Below, one piece after another: positions 17,490-25,959 of a stretch of 64,000 nucleotides of DNA. Below the pieces are notes generated by a model. It was not told where the DNA came from. It searched no databases and saw only the letters and a list, made by a program, of their open reading frames with translations. The position numbers and the translations under genes are program-made. Position 1 is the stretch's first letter. Every line of letters begins with the position of its first letter. The stretch is from Embleya hyalina. GTDB lineage: Bacteria > Actinomycetota > Actinomycetes > Streptomycetales > Streptomycetaceae. The DNA lies in NCBI RefSeq assembly GCF_003967355.1, contig NZ_BIFH01000023.1, positions 124,001 to 188,000 of the forward strand, given 5' to 3'.

Positions 17490-18206
17490 ATGAAGAAGAC
17501 ACGTATATCCCTCGCGGTCGCCGTGACCGCGGTCCTGGCCCTGTCGGCCTGCAACTCCGGCTCGTCGAGTGATTCGACGGCCAAGGCGGGCGCACAGTCG
17601 AACCTGCCCACCACCGTCTCGTCCGCGCCCGTGACGCCGAGCGCGGAGAGTACGCCCCCCGCCACGTCGGCCGCGCCGAGCAGCAGCGCCCCGACCAGCG
17701 CGTCGCCGACCGCTCCCGCGACGTCCGCGAAGCCGGCCACGAGCAAGCCGCCGACCACCAAGCCGCCGACCACGAGCAAGCCGCCGACGGCGACGACCAA
17801 GCCCAAGCCGCCGGCCGCGCAGGCCGGGCTGGACGAGCGGTGCCTGACCGGTCGGGCGATCTGCATCGACAAGCGCACCGACCGGCTCACCTGGGTGATC
17901 GACGGCAAGGTGCAGTATTCGACCGCCGTGCGCTTCGGCTCGGCCGAGACGCCGACCCGCGAGGGCGCGTTCAGCATCAACTTCAAGAGCCGCGACCACG
18001 TCTCGACGATCTACCACACGCCGATGCCGTTCGCGATGTTCTTCTCCGGCGGCCAGGCCGTGCACTACTCGGCCGACTTCGCCGCCAACGGCTACAACGG
18101 CGCCTCGCACGGCTGCGTCAACGTCCGGGACAAGGGCCTGGTGCAGCAGCTCTTCAACGAGACCCGGGTCGGCGACAAGGTGATCGTCTACCGCTCGGCC
18201 AAGTAG
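17490..18206 (+). CDS. L,D-transpeptidase lipoprotein (YkuD domain)
   Basis: 238 aa from the ATG at 17490 (GGGAGAGG about 11 nt upstream). The signal peptide ends in lipobox LSAC. A long Ser/Thr/Pro/Lys linker (about residues 30-108, with repeated KPPTTxKPPT) spans the wall. The YkuD domain ends with HYSADF and SHGCVNVRDKGL, whose Cys209 is the catalytic nucleophile. Such enzymes make 3-3 peptidoglycan cross-links or attach proteins to the wall. A possible SigE promoter lies upstream, which would tie it to envelope stress. It converges on the TerD gene. Confidence 0.92.
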   Translation: MKKTRISLAVAVTAVLALSACNSGSSSDSTAKAGAQSNLPTTVSSAPVTPSAESTPPATSAAPSSSAPTSASPTAPATSAKPATSKPPTTKPPTTSKPPTATTKPKPPAAQAGLDERCLTGRAICIDKRTDRLTWVIDGKVQYSTAVRFGSAETPTREGAFSINFKSRDHVSTIYHTPMPFAMFFSGGQAVHYSADFAANGYNGASHGCVNVRDKGLVQQLFNETRVGDKVIVYRSAK

Positions 18207-18234
18207 GCCGCGGACCCACCCGCCGTTCCGACGT

Positions 18235-18271
18235 TCGGGACCGCTCGGCAGGCACGGCCGAGCGGTCCCGA
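18235..18271. terminator. Bidirectional terminator between ldt and terD genes
   Basis: A perfect 15-bp stem (18235-18249 with 18257-18271) closes a 7-nt loop between two convergent genes. It lacks a T-tract but is very stable. Confidence 0.75.
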
Positions 18272-18294
18272 CCCCGGGGCCCGCGGACCCGAGC

Positions 18295-19563
18295 TCAGCG
18301 CTCGCGCGGGGCGCGCACCGTCTTGAACTCCGCCGGACCCGCGCCCATCTCGAAGGTGCCGTCCGGGTAGAGCATCGGGCGGCGCTCCTGCATCAGCTTC
18401 GAGTACTTCTCCACGTGCTGGATCGAGACGCCCTCGGGGTCGGTGAAGTCGACCAGCGCGATCGCCACCCAGAACACCGCCCGCTTGTTGTTGAACAGCG
18501 GCACGTTCACCGTCGAGCCCTGGCCGTCGGTGACCTCGGCGTGCGCGCCGTAGGACTTGAAGCTGCCGAAGCCGTTCTCGACCGCGCTGTAGGCGCAGAT
18601 CAGCACATAGCCCTGCTGGTCGGGCCGGGTGATCCGGACCGTCTCGCGGCCGGGTACGCGCGAGTCGCCGTCCAGCTTGATGTAGGGCGCGGAGTTCATG
18701 CTGCCCAGGTCGCGGTAGTAGATCACCCCGTCGCTGTCGCCCTTGTTCAGCGCGCCCAGCTTCGACCGGGGCACGTAGAGCGCGTACAGGTCCAGGTCGG
18801 CGCCGGACTTGCGGCGGGCGTCGTTGCCGCCGTCCCAGACCAGGGACGCGGTGACGGTGATCGAGCGGTCGCCCTTGTCCATGCTGATCGTCGCCCGGCC
18901 GCCCTTGGCCAGGTCGACCCGGCCCAGCGGCTCCTTGGCCATCGAGATCGGCGCGGGCGCGGCCGGCGCGGGTGCGGCGGCGGGCTCCTTGACCATGGCG
19001 TGCACCGGCGCGGCGGGCGCGGGAGTCGGCTCCGGCTCCGGCTCGTCCTCCACCGAGATGCCGAAGTCCGTGGCGAGCCCGGCCAGTCCGCTCGCGTAGC
19101 CCTGGCCCACCGCGCGTACCTTCCACGCGTCGCCGCGCCGGTACAGCTCGACCAGCACCGCGACCGTCTCGCCGCCCTCGAAGGCGCCGGCCGGGTAGGT
19201 GATCCGCGCGTCGCCGGAGGTGGTGAGCGCACCCAGGCCGGGTACCTGGCCGAGGGTGGCCCCGGGCCGGTCCGCGTCCGCGCTCACCACGACCACCACC
19301 TTGGTGATCTCGGCCGGCAGCTTGGCGAGTTCCACCGCGACGTGCGTGGTTCCCGAGGGTCCCGCCGTGGTGCGCACCGCGCCGTCGCCGCCGACGGGAT
19401 TGTTGAAGAACACCAGGTCCTCGTCGGTACGCACCTTGTGCGCGTCGGTCAGCAGCACGGCGGACACGTCCACGACGTCGGTCGAGGCCCACCCGATCGA
19501 GACCTCGGCGCGGTCGCCGGTCAGGGGCGCGTTGGCGCCGGTGGGCAGCGTGACGTCGGACAT
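18295..19563 (-). CDS. Two-domain TerD-family protein
   Basis: 422 aa from the ATG at 19563, with GGGAGGG about 5 nt upstream. The N-terminal TerD domain covers about residues 1-172 and includes GWASTDVVDVSAVLL and DEDLVFFNNP. An Ala/Pro/Glu linker follows to about 215, then a second TerD-like domain with SLVWDGG, LDLYALYV and the acidic DLGSMNSAPYIKLDGDS, a typical calcium-binding stretch. TerD proteins bind calcium and occur in stress, tellurite and phage-defence gene sets; actinomycetes carry many copies. No other ter gene is adjacent, so the specific role is open. Confidence 0.88.
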   Translation of the reverse strand: MSDVTLPTGANAPLTGDRAEVSIGWASTDVVDVSAVLLTDAHKVRTDEDLVFFNNPVGGDGAVRTTAGPSGTTHVAVELAKLPAEITKVVVVVSADADRPGATLGQVPGLGALTTSGDARITYPAGAFEGGETVAVLVELYRRGDAWKVRAVGQGYASGLAGLATDFGISVEDEPEPEPTPAPAAPVHAMVKEPAAAPAPAAPAPISMAKEPLGRVDLAKGGRATISMDKGDRSITVTASLVWDGGNDARRKSGADLDLYALYVPRSKLGALNKGDSDGVIYYRDLGSMNSAPYIKLDGDSRVPGRETVRITRPDQQGYVLICAYSAVENGFGSFKSYGAHAEVTDGQGSTVNVPLFNNKRAVFWVAIALVDFTDPEGVSIQHVEKYSKLMQERRPMLYPDGTFEMGAGPAEFKTVRAPRER

Positions 19564-19705
19564 GGGGGGCCCTCCCGATTGGACAAAGACGCCGTATCGC
19601 GCCGTTGTCCAGGGGAACGACCCTCCCCCCGGCGACGTTCCGCAAACCTGAAACTTTAACCAAGCAGGGGTAAAGCCCCAGGTGACAAGCCCGGTTCGGG
19701 TTCGC

Positions 19706-20629
19706 TCAAACGCCCGACACCACCTTGTCGAACGCCTTCCTGGCCTCGGCGAAGAAGGCGGGCGCCCCCTCGGGCCCGGCGCAGAACACCTGGATCGGCA
19801 GATGCACGGCGGTGGCCCCGGCGGCGATCACCTCGGGCGCGCCGGCCATCGTGCGGGCCAGGTCGAACCGGCCCGCGTCGTCCTTGACCAGCGGCAGCGG
19901 GCCCTGCACCCGCAGTGCCCCCGGGTCGCGGCCGGCGTCGGCGAGGGCGGTCCGGATCCGCGCCACGTCCCGGGCCATGTCGGCGGTGGACAGGCCCATG
20001 ATCGGGATCCAGCCGTCGCCGCTGCGTACGATCCGCGCCAGGTTGCGGGCGTTCAGCGTGCCGCCGATCCACAGCGGCACCCCGCCGGGCCGTACCGGGC
20101 GCGGCGCACAGTAGACGTCGGTGAAGTTCACCGTCTCGGACGCGAACGACGCGGGCAGGTCCGTCCACAGCGCCTTGCAGGCCGCGAGGGTGTCGGTGAG
20201 CAGCCGACCGCGGTTGTCCCAGTCGATCCCCGCGGCGTCGTACTCCTCGCGCTGCCACCCCGCGGCCACGCCCAGCTCCAGCCGCCCGCCGGAGAGCCGG
20301 TCCAGCGTCGCGGCGGTCTTGGCGAGCAGGGTGGCGCCGCGCAGCGGGGCGACGAGGATGCCGGTGGCGAGGCGTACCCGCGAGGTGACGGCGGCGATCG
20401 CGGCGAGCAGGGTGAGCGGTTCGGGCCAGTCCGCCTCGGGCGGGGTGGGGAAGCGGCCCCAGGAGTAGTTCTGCGTGTTCGGGCCCATCACCACGTGGTC
20501 CACCAGCACAATGCGGTCGATCCCCGCGTCGTCGGCCGCGCGACCGACGTCCGTGAAGCCGCGCCAGTCGCCGGCCGGCCAGCTGCCGAAGTTGGGCAGG
20601 CCGATGGAAAGTTGCACGTCAGTGCTCAT
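19706..20629 (-). CDS. LLM-class (F420-dependent type) oxidoreductase
   Basis: 307 aa from the ATG at 20629, which overlaps the end of the upstream SDR gene by 11 bp, so the pair is one operon. The luciferase-like TIM barrel shows IGLPNFG at the N-terminus, TSRVRLATGILVAPLR, the GGRLELGVAAGWQREEY signature and VPLWIGGTLNARNLARI. These match the actinobacterial TIGR03619-type F420-dependent group. Cofactor choice (F420 or FMN) is inferred from relatives. A MarR regulator is divergent from this operon across a 29-bp palindrome. Substrate unknown. Confidence 0.87.
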   Translation of the reverse strand: MSTDVQLSIGLPNFGSWPAGDWRGFTDVGRAADDAGIDRIVLVDHVVMGPNTQNYSWGRFPTPPEADWPEPLTLLAAIAAVTSRVRLATGILVAPLRGATLLAKTAATLDRLSGGRLELGVAAGWQREEYDAAGIDWDNRGRLLTDTLAACKALWTDLPASFASETVNFTDVYCAPRPVRPGGVPLWIGGTLNARNLARIVRSGDGWIPIMGLSTADMARDVARIRTALADAGRDPGALRVQGPLPLVKDDAGRFDLARTMAGAPEVIAAGATAVHLPIQVFCAGPEGAPAFFAEARKAFDKVVSGV

Positions 20630-21623
20630 TCGGATGCTCCGTCGAATCGGGGTCGGTGTCCGTGTCGGGCTCGGTGCCGGCGGCGAGGGGGTGACCGGGG
20701 TCGGGGTCCGCGAGCGGGCGGGGCGGGCGGATCGGCCGGGGCGGGTGGGTCGGTCGAGTGGGTACGGGTGCCGGCGTCGGCGGGGCGTACGGGTCGCGGC
20801 CCGCGAGTGCCGCGTCGATCACCGCGTCGCCGAGCGCGGTCCGGGCGTACTTCTCGAAGGAGGGCGCGCGGCGCAACTCGTTGCCGCCGTCCACGGCCAG
20901 GCTCTGCCCGGTGGTCCAGGACGACTCGGGGCCGGCCAGATGGCGGACCGCCTCGGCGATGTCCTCGGGCAACCCGGTGCGGCCCAGCGGCTTGTTGGCC
21001 AGGAAGCGGGCGATCATCTCCTCGTCCGCGAAGATCCGCGCGTCCTCGCGCGAGCGCACCAGGCCGGGACGGACCGCGTTGACCCGGACGCCGGCCGCGC
21101 CCAACTCGTCGGCGGCGGCCCGGACCAGGGCCTCCAGGCCCGCCTTGCCGGCCGCGTAGCCGCTCAGGAACGGCATGGTCAGTCGGGCCGCGGTGGAGGA
21201 CACGCACACGATCGCGCCGCCGCCTCGCGCGGCGATCACCGGCGCCGCGTACTTGATCGCCAGGAACGCGCTGTGCGTGTTGCGGCGCAGATCGGCCAGG
21301 AACGCGTCGTCGTCCATGGCCAGGATCGGCGCGGTGCCCCCGCCGCCCACCGTGGCCACGCAGACGGCGAGCGCGGGACCCGCCGCGCGGACCGCCTCGC
21401 GGACGCCGTCGGTGGTGCAGGCGTCGACCGCGACGTGCCGCACCTCGGTGCCGGCCGGCGCCCCCGCGCGCAGCCGTTCGGCGGTGGCGGCGAGCGCGTC
21501 GGCCCGGCGGGCGGCGAGCGTCACCGAGCAGCCGTCCGCCAGCAGACGGGCCGCACAGGCGGCGCCGATGCCGCCGCTGCCACCGGTGACCAGGGCCATC
21601 CGGCCGGCCAGGATCGCGGGCAT
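20619..21623 (-). CDS. Short-chain dehydrogenase/reductase with a long Pro-rich tail
   Basis: 334 aa from the ATG at 21623. The Rossmann motif TGGSGGIG lies near residue 14. The catalytic core is SSTAARLTMPFLSGYAAGKAG, seen in two stretches, with Ser, Tyr and Lys present, and NAVRPGLV follows. The dehydrogenase fold ends near residue 255. The last ~60 residues are a Pro/Arg then Asp/Thr-rich tail absent from normal SDRs (about 250 aa). It is first in an operon with the LLM oxidoreductase, likely repressed by the divergent MarR protein. Substrate unknown. Confidence 0.87.
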   Translation of the reverse strand: MPAILAGRMALVTGGSGGIGAACAARLLADGCSVTLAARRADALAATAERLRAGAPAGTEVRHVAVDACTTDGVREAVRAAGPALAVCVATVGGGGTAPILAMDDDAFLADLRRNTHSAFLAIKYAAPVIAARGGGAIVCVSSTAARLTMPFLSGYAAGKAGLEALVRAAADELGAAGVRVNAVRPGLVRSREDARIFADEEMIARFLANKPLGRTGLPEDIAEAVRHLAGPESSWTTGQSLAVDGGNELRRAPSFEKYARTALGDAVIDAALAGRDPYAPPTPAPVPTRPTHPPRPIRPPRPLADPDPGHPLAAGTEPDTDTDPDSTEHPNEH

Positions 21624-21681
21624 GGGCGGGTTCCTCCAAGGGCGACCAAGGGGGCTGACGATCTGTCAGCTCGCGGCAGAC

Positions 21682-21710
21682 GTTACACCTCGAATCATTC
21701 GAGTTGTAAC
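21682..21710. promoter_or_regulatory. MarR operator: 29-bp near-perfect palindrome
   Basis: The arms 21682-21695 and 21697-21710 (GTTACAcCTCGAAT and its complement) match at 13 of 14 positions around a central C. It lies between the divergent SDR and MarR genes, upstream of the MarR -10 box TAGAGT (21721-21726), where the -35 region would be. It is the probable binding site of the MarR protein, controlling both directions. Confidence 0.75.
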
Positions 21711-21732
21711 GAAGTTCGGCTAGAGTGTGGCC

Positions 21733-22149
21733 ATGACCACGCCGGAGGGCGAGCCGCCCGGACTGACCGCGCTGCTCTACGCGGCCACCGCCCGCCTCGA
21801 CGCGCACTTCGCGGCCTGCGCGGGAGCGATCGGGCTGACCGCGTCCCAGGCCAACGCGGTGCACGAACTCGCCGAGCCACTGGGCATGCGCGAGCTGGGC
21901 CGCCGGATGTGCTGCGAGCCGCCGAACGTGACGTTCGTGGTGGACCGGCTGGTCGAGCGCGGCCTGGTCGAGCGCCGACCGCACCCGAACGACCGCCGGG
22001 CGAAGCTGATCGCGCTCACCTCGGAAGGCGCCGAACTGCGCGCCCGCCTGTTCGCCGGCCTCGCCGTGGACCCGCCGCTGTCCGGGCTGCCGGACGCCGA
22101 CCGGCGGGCCCTGCGGGTCCTGCTCGACCGGGCCCTGAACGACGACTGA
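21733..22149 (+). CDS. MarR-family transcriptional regulator
   Basis: 138 aa from the ATG at 21733; a GTG at 21727 would add two residues. TAGAGT six nt before the ATG and the lack of a ribosome-binding site suggest a leaderless message. The winged helix is seen in LTASQANAVHELAEPLGMRELGRRM and the wing VERRPHPNDRRAKLIALT, the standard MarR DxR motif. It is divergent from the SDR/LLM operon with a 29-bp palindrome between. It is expected to repress both directions until a small phenolic or other ligand binds. Confidence 0.88.
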   Translation: MTTPEGEPPGLTALLYAATARLDAHFAACAGAIGLTASQANAVHELAEPLGMRELGRRMCCEPPNVTFVVDRLVERGLVERRPHPNDRRAKLIALTSEGAELRARLFAGLAVDPPLSGLPDADRRALRVLLDRALNDD

Positions 22150-22185
22150 GCGCCGACCCTGGTTCTCCTCGACCCCGGCCACTAA

Positions 22186-22202
22186 TCTGACGCGCCATCA
22201 GA
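22186..22202. promoter_or_regulatory. Short inverted repeat upstream of LLM gene
   Basis: TCTGA-N7-TCAGA, preceded by TAAT, 48 bp before the start codon of the next gene. It shares TCTGACGC with the dyad upstream of the CoA-transferase gene at 48.3 kb. A possible operator. Confidence 0.35.
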
Positions 22203-22249
22203 CAGTGCGGTGTCACCCACCCCGGTGGCGCCGGGGACAGGAGTACGGC

Positions 22250-23230
22250 ATGGCTGTGTTCGCGCTGCGATTCGACTTCCGCAATCCGGCCTTCGCCGGG
22301 ACGACCATGGGGGAGCGCTACGCCGCGGCACTCGACATGGTCGAGTGGGCCGACGAGCGCGGATTCTTCATGGTCACGCTGTCCGAGCACCACGGCTTCG
22401 CCGACGGATACCTGCCCGCCCCGCTCCAGTTCGCCGCCGCGATCACCGCGCGCAGCCGGAACGTGGGCGTCACCATCGCCGCGATACCCGCGCCGCTGCA
22501 CGACCCGCTGCACCTGGCCGAGGAGCTGGCGGTGCTCGACCTGCTGAGTCGGGGTCGGGTGAACGTGGTGCTCACCAACGGCTACGTGGACACCGAGTTC
22601 GCGATGTACGACGTGCCGATGCGCGAGCGGGTCAAGCGCACCGTGGAAACCGTCGAGACGCTGCGCAGGGCGTGGACGGGGGAGGAGTTCGAGTTCCGCG
22701 GCCGGACCGTGCGGGTGACCCCGGCGCCGTTCCAAAAGGGTGGCCCGCCGATCATCCTCGGCGGCAGCGTCGAGGCCGCCGCGCGCCGGGCCGCCCGGAT
22801 CGCCGACGGGTTCATGCCGTCCAACCCGGACATCTGGGAGTTCTACCGGGACGAGAAGGTCAAGCTCGGCGAGGAGGACCCGGGCCCGTACTTCGGCGGC
22901 GACACCGGCTTCTTCCACCTCTCGAACGACCCCGACCGGGACTGGGACCGGATCGCGCCGCACGCGCTGCACGAGGTCAACGCCTACGGCGAGACGATGG
23001 CCAGGGCGGGCACCGCCGGGGTGGGCGGCTACGCGAGCGTCACCGACGCCGACGCGCTGCGTGCGGGCGGGCAGTACCGGGTGATCACTCCACAGACCCT
23101 GGTGGCCGAGCTGAAGGCCCAGGGCGACGCGGCGTTCGCGATCCTGCACCCGATGATGGGCGGCATCCCGCCGGAGCTGGCCTGGGAGAGCCTGCGCCTG
23201 TTCGAGAACGAGGTACTGCCGAACCTGTAG
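22250..23230 (+). CDS. LLM-class flavin-dependent oxidoreductase
   Basis: 326 aa from the ATG at 22250, with AGGAG at 7-nt spacing. The luciferase-like barrel shows DMVEWADERGFFMVTLSEHH near the N-terminus, RSRNVGVTIAAIPAPLHDPL and LDLLSRGRVNVVLTNGY, then GGPPIILGGSVEAAARRAARIADG. These phrases match FMN-linked alkanal-monooxygenase-like enzymes. It follows the MarR gene by 100 bp and has its own upstream inverted repeat, so it may be a separate unit. Substrate unknown; the partner flavin reductase is not in the window. Confidence 0.87.
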   Translation: MAVFALRFDFRNPAFAGTTMGERYAAALDMVEWADERGFFMVTLSEHHGFADGYLPAPLQFAAAITARSRNVGVTIAAIPAPLHDPLHLAEELAVLDLLSRGRVNVVLTNGYVDTEFAMYDVPMRERVKRTVETVETLRRAWTGEEFEFRGRTVRVTPAPFQKGGPPIILGGSVEAAARRAARIADGFMPSNPDIWEFYRDEKVKLGEEDPGPYFGGDTGFFHLSNDPDRDWDRIAPHALHEVNAYGETMARAGTAGVGGYASVTDADALRAGGQYRVITPQTLVAELKAQGDAAFAILHPMMGGIPPELAWESLRLFENEVLPNL

Positions 23231-23291
23231 CGAGCGCCGGTCGGCGGTGCGGCCCACCCAGGGCCGCCCGCCGACCGCCGAATGCCGCAGG

Positions 23292-24119
23292 TCAGCGGTG
23301 CGGCGCGCCCGCCACGAAGTCCTTCGTGTGGTCCCACCACGTGCGCCGGTCGGGCGGGAACCGGCGCAGCGAGCGGGCCAGCTTGGTGTCCGCGTGCGGC
23401 GAGGTCCGTCCCGGGCCCTCCTTGTAGCGCCAACGCGCCCACGGCGACTCGGGCTTGGCGATCCGCACCGCCGACACCATCGCCACGAACGGGACGAACA
23501 CGCCGATCAGCCCGGTGGCCACCTTGCCCTTGGCCAGCGCACACAACGCGAAGGCCAGGTTGAACACCACGATCACCGCGGCCACCGGCTTGCTGTCGCC
23601 GTCGCCCAGGCCGAGCGGGTTGGCGCCGACGAACAGCAGCACGCCCATCGCGGCGGTGATCAGTACGGCGTCCACCGACTTGCGCCCGTCCGCGGCCCAG
23701 TACACGTCGTCCAGGTGCACGAGCAGCGCGAACTCGTCCAGGGTGAGTGCGGCGCCCATCCCGAACAACCCGGCGAGCACCTGGCGCAGCGCGCCGCCCG
23801 GTTCGTAGGAGAACTCGAGCGCGCCCGCGATCAGCATCAGGAAGATTCCGTAGACCTGGTGGTGCACGTGCACCTTGCCCACCACCATGTTCCGGAACGG
23901 GCCCTTGCCCGCCCGGATCAGCCGGGTGATCAGCCTGGTCACCGCGAAGGTGAAGATGAAGGCGACGAGCATCCAGCCGACGCCGTGGGGCCCGGCCTCG
24001 GCGTCGCCCGCCAGCCGCGCGGTGGTCGAGATCCAGCCCTGGTGCTGCACAGCCCGTCCCTGCTCGTGATTCCCGTGTGAGGAGGATTGTCCATGATCGA
24101 ATGGACCGCTCGGCGCCAT
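23292..24119 (-). CDS. Multi-pass membrane protein of unknown function
   Basis: 275 aa from the ATG at 24119, with GGGAG 5 nt upstream; a GTG at 24050 is an alternative. About five hydrophobic helices: GWMLVAFIFTFAVTRLI, YGIFLMLIAGALEFSY, an alpha-helical stretch with DEFALLVHLDDVYW, SVDAVLITAAMGVLLFVGANP, AAVIVVFNLAFALCALA and GLIGVFVPFVAMVSAVR. Conserved-looking HVHHQVYG and EFALLVHLDDVYW sit at membrane edges and could bind metal or act in catalysis. The C-terminus is basic and Trp-rich (RRTWWDHTKDF). It is divergent from the AlaX-type gene. Confidence 0.75.
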   Translation of the reverse strand: MAPSGPFDHGQSSSHGNHEQGRAVQHQGWISTTARLAGDAEAGPHGVGWMLVAFIFTFAVTRLITRLIRAGKGPFRNMVVGKVHVHHQVYGIFLMLIAGALEFSYEPGGALRQVLAGLFGMGAALTLDEFALLVHLDDVYWAADGRKSVDAVLITAAMGVLLFVGANPLGLGDGDSKPVAAVIVVFNLAFALCALAKGKVATGLIGVFVPFVAMVSAVRIAKPESPWARWRYKEGPGRTSPHADTKLARSLRRFPPDRRTWWDHTKDFVAGAPHR

Positions 24120-24168
24120 CGCCGCTCCCGCACGACGGCGACCGGATCGAATCGAGGTTAGGACGCGC

Positions 24169-25047
24169 ATGACCCTCCCCACGACTTCCACCGAGGTGAC
24201 CTTCCCGGCCGGTGCCACCACCGGCGAGGCGCCGATCCTGGCGGCGCCCGTGCTGCCGGACGGGCGCACCGCCCTGGTGGTCGGACGTACGCCGTTCCAT
24301 CCGCTCGACCACACCTGGCCGGACCAGCCCGCGGACACGGGGGTGATCCGGGTGGCGGGCGCGGAACTGCCGGTGGTGGACTGCCTGACCGGCGGGGTCG
24401 GCCCGGACGGGACGTTCGCGGTCGGCGAGGCGATCCCGGTGCGGCGCGGCGACGAGGACTGGGCCTGGCTGGCGCTGCACGTGGTGGACCCGGCCCCGGG
24501 CGACCCGGCCGACCTGGTCGGCGCCGCGGCCGAACTCGTGGTCGACGCCGAGCGCCGGGCCGCGCTGAGCGCCGCGCACACCGCGTGCCACCTGCTGGCG
24601 TTCGCGCTGAACGCGGTGCTCGCGCCGCGCTGGCGCAAGGAGGTGCGCACCGACAGCCTCGGCCGCCCGGACTTCGACAACCTCGCGATCACCCGGTCCC
24701 GGCTGACCGAGGCGGGCAGCCGGGACGACTACCGGATCGGCAAGTCGCTGCGGAAGAAGGGCTTCACCGCGGACACGCTGGCCGAGGACCTGCCCGGGAT
24801 CCGCGACGAGGTCGAGGCGCTGCTCGGCGAGTGGCTGAAGACCGACGCCGGGGTCCGGATCGAGGTGCCCGCCCCGGCGCTGACCGCGCGTCGGGTGTGG
24901 CACTGCGGGCTGCCCGACGGCGACGCGCACGTCCCGTGCGGCGGCTCGCACCTGGCCCGACTCGGCGAACTGCGCTCGCTTGCGGTCGAGTTGACCCTGG
25001 AGGAGGACGGCGCGCTGGTCGCGCTGACCCGGCCCGAGCGGGTCTGA
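24169..25047 (+). CDS. AlaX-type alanyl-tRNA editing / metal-dependent hydrolase
   Basis: 292 aa from the ATG at 24169. The C-terminal region has the zinc site of the second additional domain of alanyl-tRNA synthetase: HTACH (His137, His141) and CGGSH (Cys257, His261). The N-terminal ~110 residues form the beta-barrel linker, as in longer AlaX proteins (FHPLDHTWPDQPADTGVI resembles the usual aminoacyl-tRNA editing entry). Free-standing AlaX proteins deacylate Ser- or Gly-tRNA(Ala) made in error. No alaS is adjacent. The zinc motifs are clear; tRNA specificity is inferred. Confidence 0.82.
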   Translation: MTLPTTSTEVTFPAGATTGEAPILAAPVLPDGRTALVVGRTPFHPLDHTWPDQPADTGVIRVAGAELPVVDCLTGGVGPDGTFAVGEAIPVRRGDEDWAWLALHVVDPAPGDPADLVGAAAELVVDAERRAALSAAHTACHLLAFALNAVLAPRWRKEVRTDSLGRPDFDNLAITRSRLTEAGSRDDYRIGKSLRKKGFTADTLAEDLPGIRDEVEALLGEWLKTDAGVRIEVPAPALTARRVWHCGLPDGDAHVPCGGSHLARLGELRSLAVELTLEEDGALVALTRPERV

Positions 25048-25185
25048 GCCGCGGTTCGATTCGGGTCCCCGGGAACCGGTCTCCCGGTGCGGACGTTACC
25101 TTCGGAAGGAAATCTCTTTGCCCAACCATGACCTGGTCGGGGGGCTTCCGCTGTCCGCCATCGCCCGCTCCGGGAGGCACGCGCC

Positions 25186-25905
25186 GTGCAAACCATCGCC
25201 CTGGGACCCTCGTTCCTGGACCCCGACAAGCTGATCTCCACGTTCGGCCTGATCGGCATCCTGGTGATCGTCTTCGCCGAGTCGGGCCTGCTGATCGGCT
25301 TCTTCCTCCCGGGCGATTCGCTGCTGTTCACCACCGGCCTGCTGGTCTCCGACGGCAAGTTCTCGCAGCCGCTGTGGCTGGTGTGCCTGCTCCTGTGGAC
25401 CGCGGCGGTGGTCGGCGACCAGGTCGGCTTCCTGTTCGGCCGCAAGGTGGGGCCGTCGCTGTTCAATCGGCCGAACTCGCGCTTCTTCAAGCGGGAGAAC
25501 GTGGAGAAGGCGCACGAGTTCTTCGACAGGTACGGCCCGCGCTCGATCGTGCTGGCCCGGTTCGTCCCGATCGTGCGCACCTTCACCCCGATCGTCGCGG
25601 GCGTGGCCCGGATGAAGTACCGCACCTTCGTCGTCTACAACATCGTCGGCGGCTTCCTGTGGGCGTGCGGGGTCACCGTGCTCGGCTACTCGCTGGGCCA
25701 GGTCGCCTTCGTCCGCGACAACATCGAATTGATCCTCGTGGCCATCGTGCTGATCTCGGTGATCCCGGTGGCGATCGAACTCCTGCGCGCCCGCTCGACG
25801 TCGCGCACGCGGGCCGCGGTCGAGCCGACCGCGTCGGCCGAGCCGGTGGAGCCGGCCGCGGGCCGGGGGCGCCACCGGGCGGGCGACGACCGGCGGGACG
25901 CGTAG
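25186..25905 (+). CDS. DedA-family membrane protein
   Basis: 239 aa from a GTG at 25186, with GGGAGG about 9 nt upstream. The DedA/SNARE-associated signature is complete: an FAESGLLIGFFLPGDSLLF re-entrant segment, GDQVGFLFGRKVG, and RFVPIVRTFTPIVAGVARM with the essential Arg residues and Pro. Hydrophobic helices close the C-terminus, followed by a basic low-complexity tail. DedA proteins flip undecaprenyl phosphate or phospholipids and support envelope integrity. It is downstream of the AlaX-type gene (138-bp gap). The exact lipid is unknown. Confidence 0.9.
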   Translation: MQTIALGPSFLDPDKLISTFGLIGILVIVFAESGLLIGFFLPGDSLLFTTGLLVSDGKFSQPLWLVCLLLWTAAVVGDQVGFLFGRKVGPSLFNRPNSRFFKRENVEKAHEFFDRYGPRSIVLARFVPIVRTFTPIVAGVARMKYRTFVVYNIVGGFLWACGVTVLGYSLGQVAFVRDNIELILVAIVLISVIPVAIELLRARSTSRTRAAVEPTASAEPVEPAAGRGRHRAGDDRRDA

Positions 25906-25959
25906 GACGGCTGTTGCCACTGAGCCGTACGGGTGTCGTGCGCCAATAGAGTGCACGCC

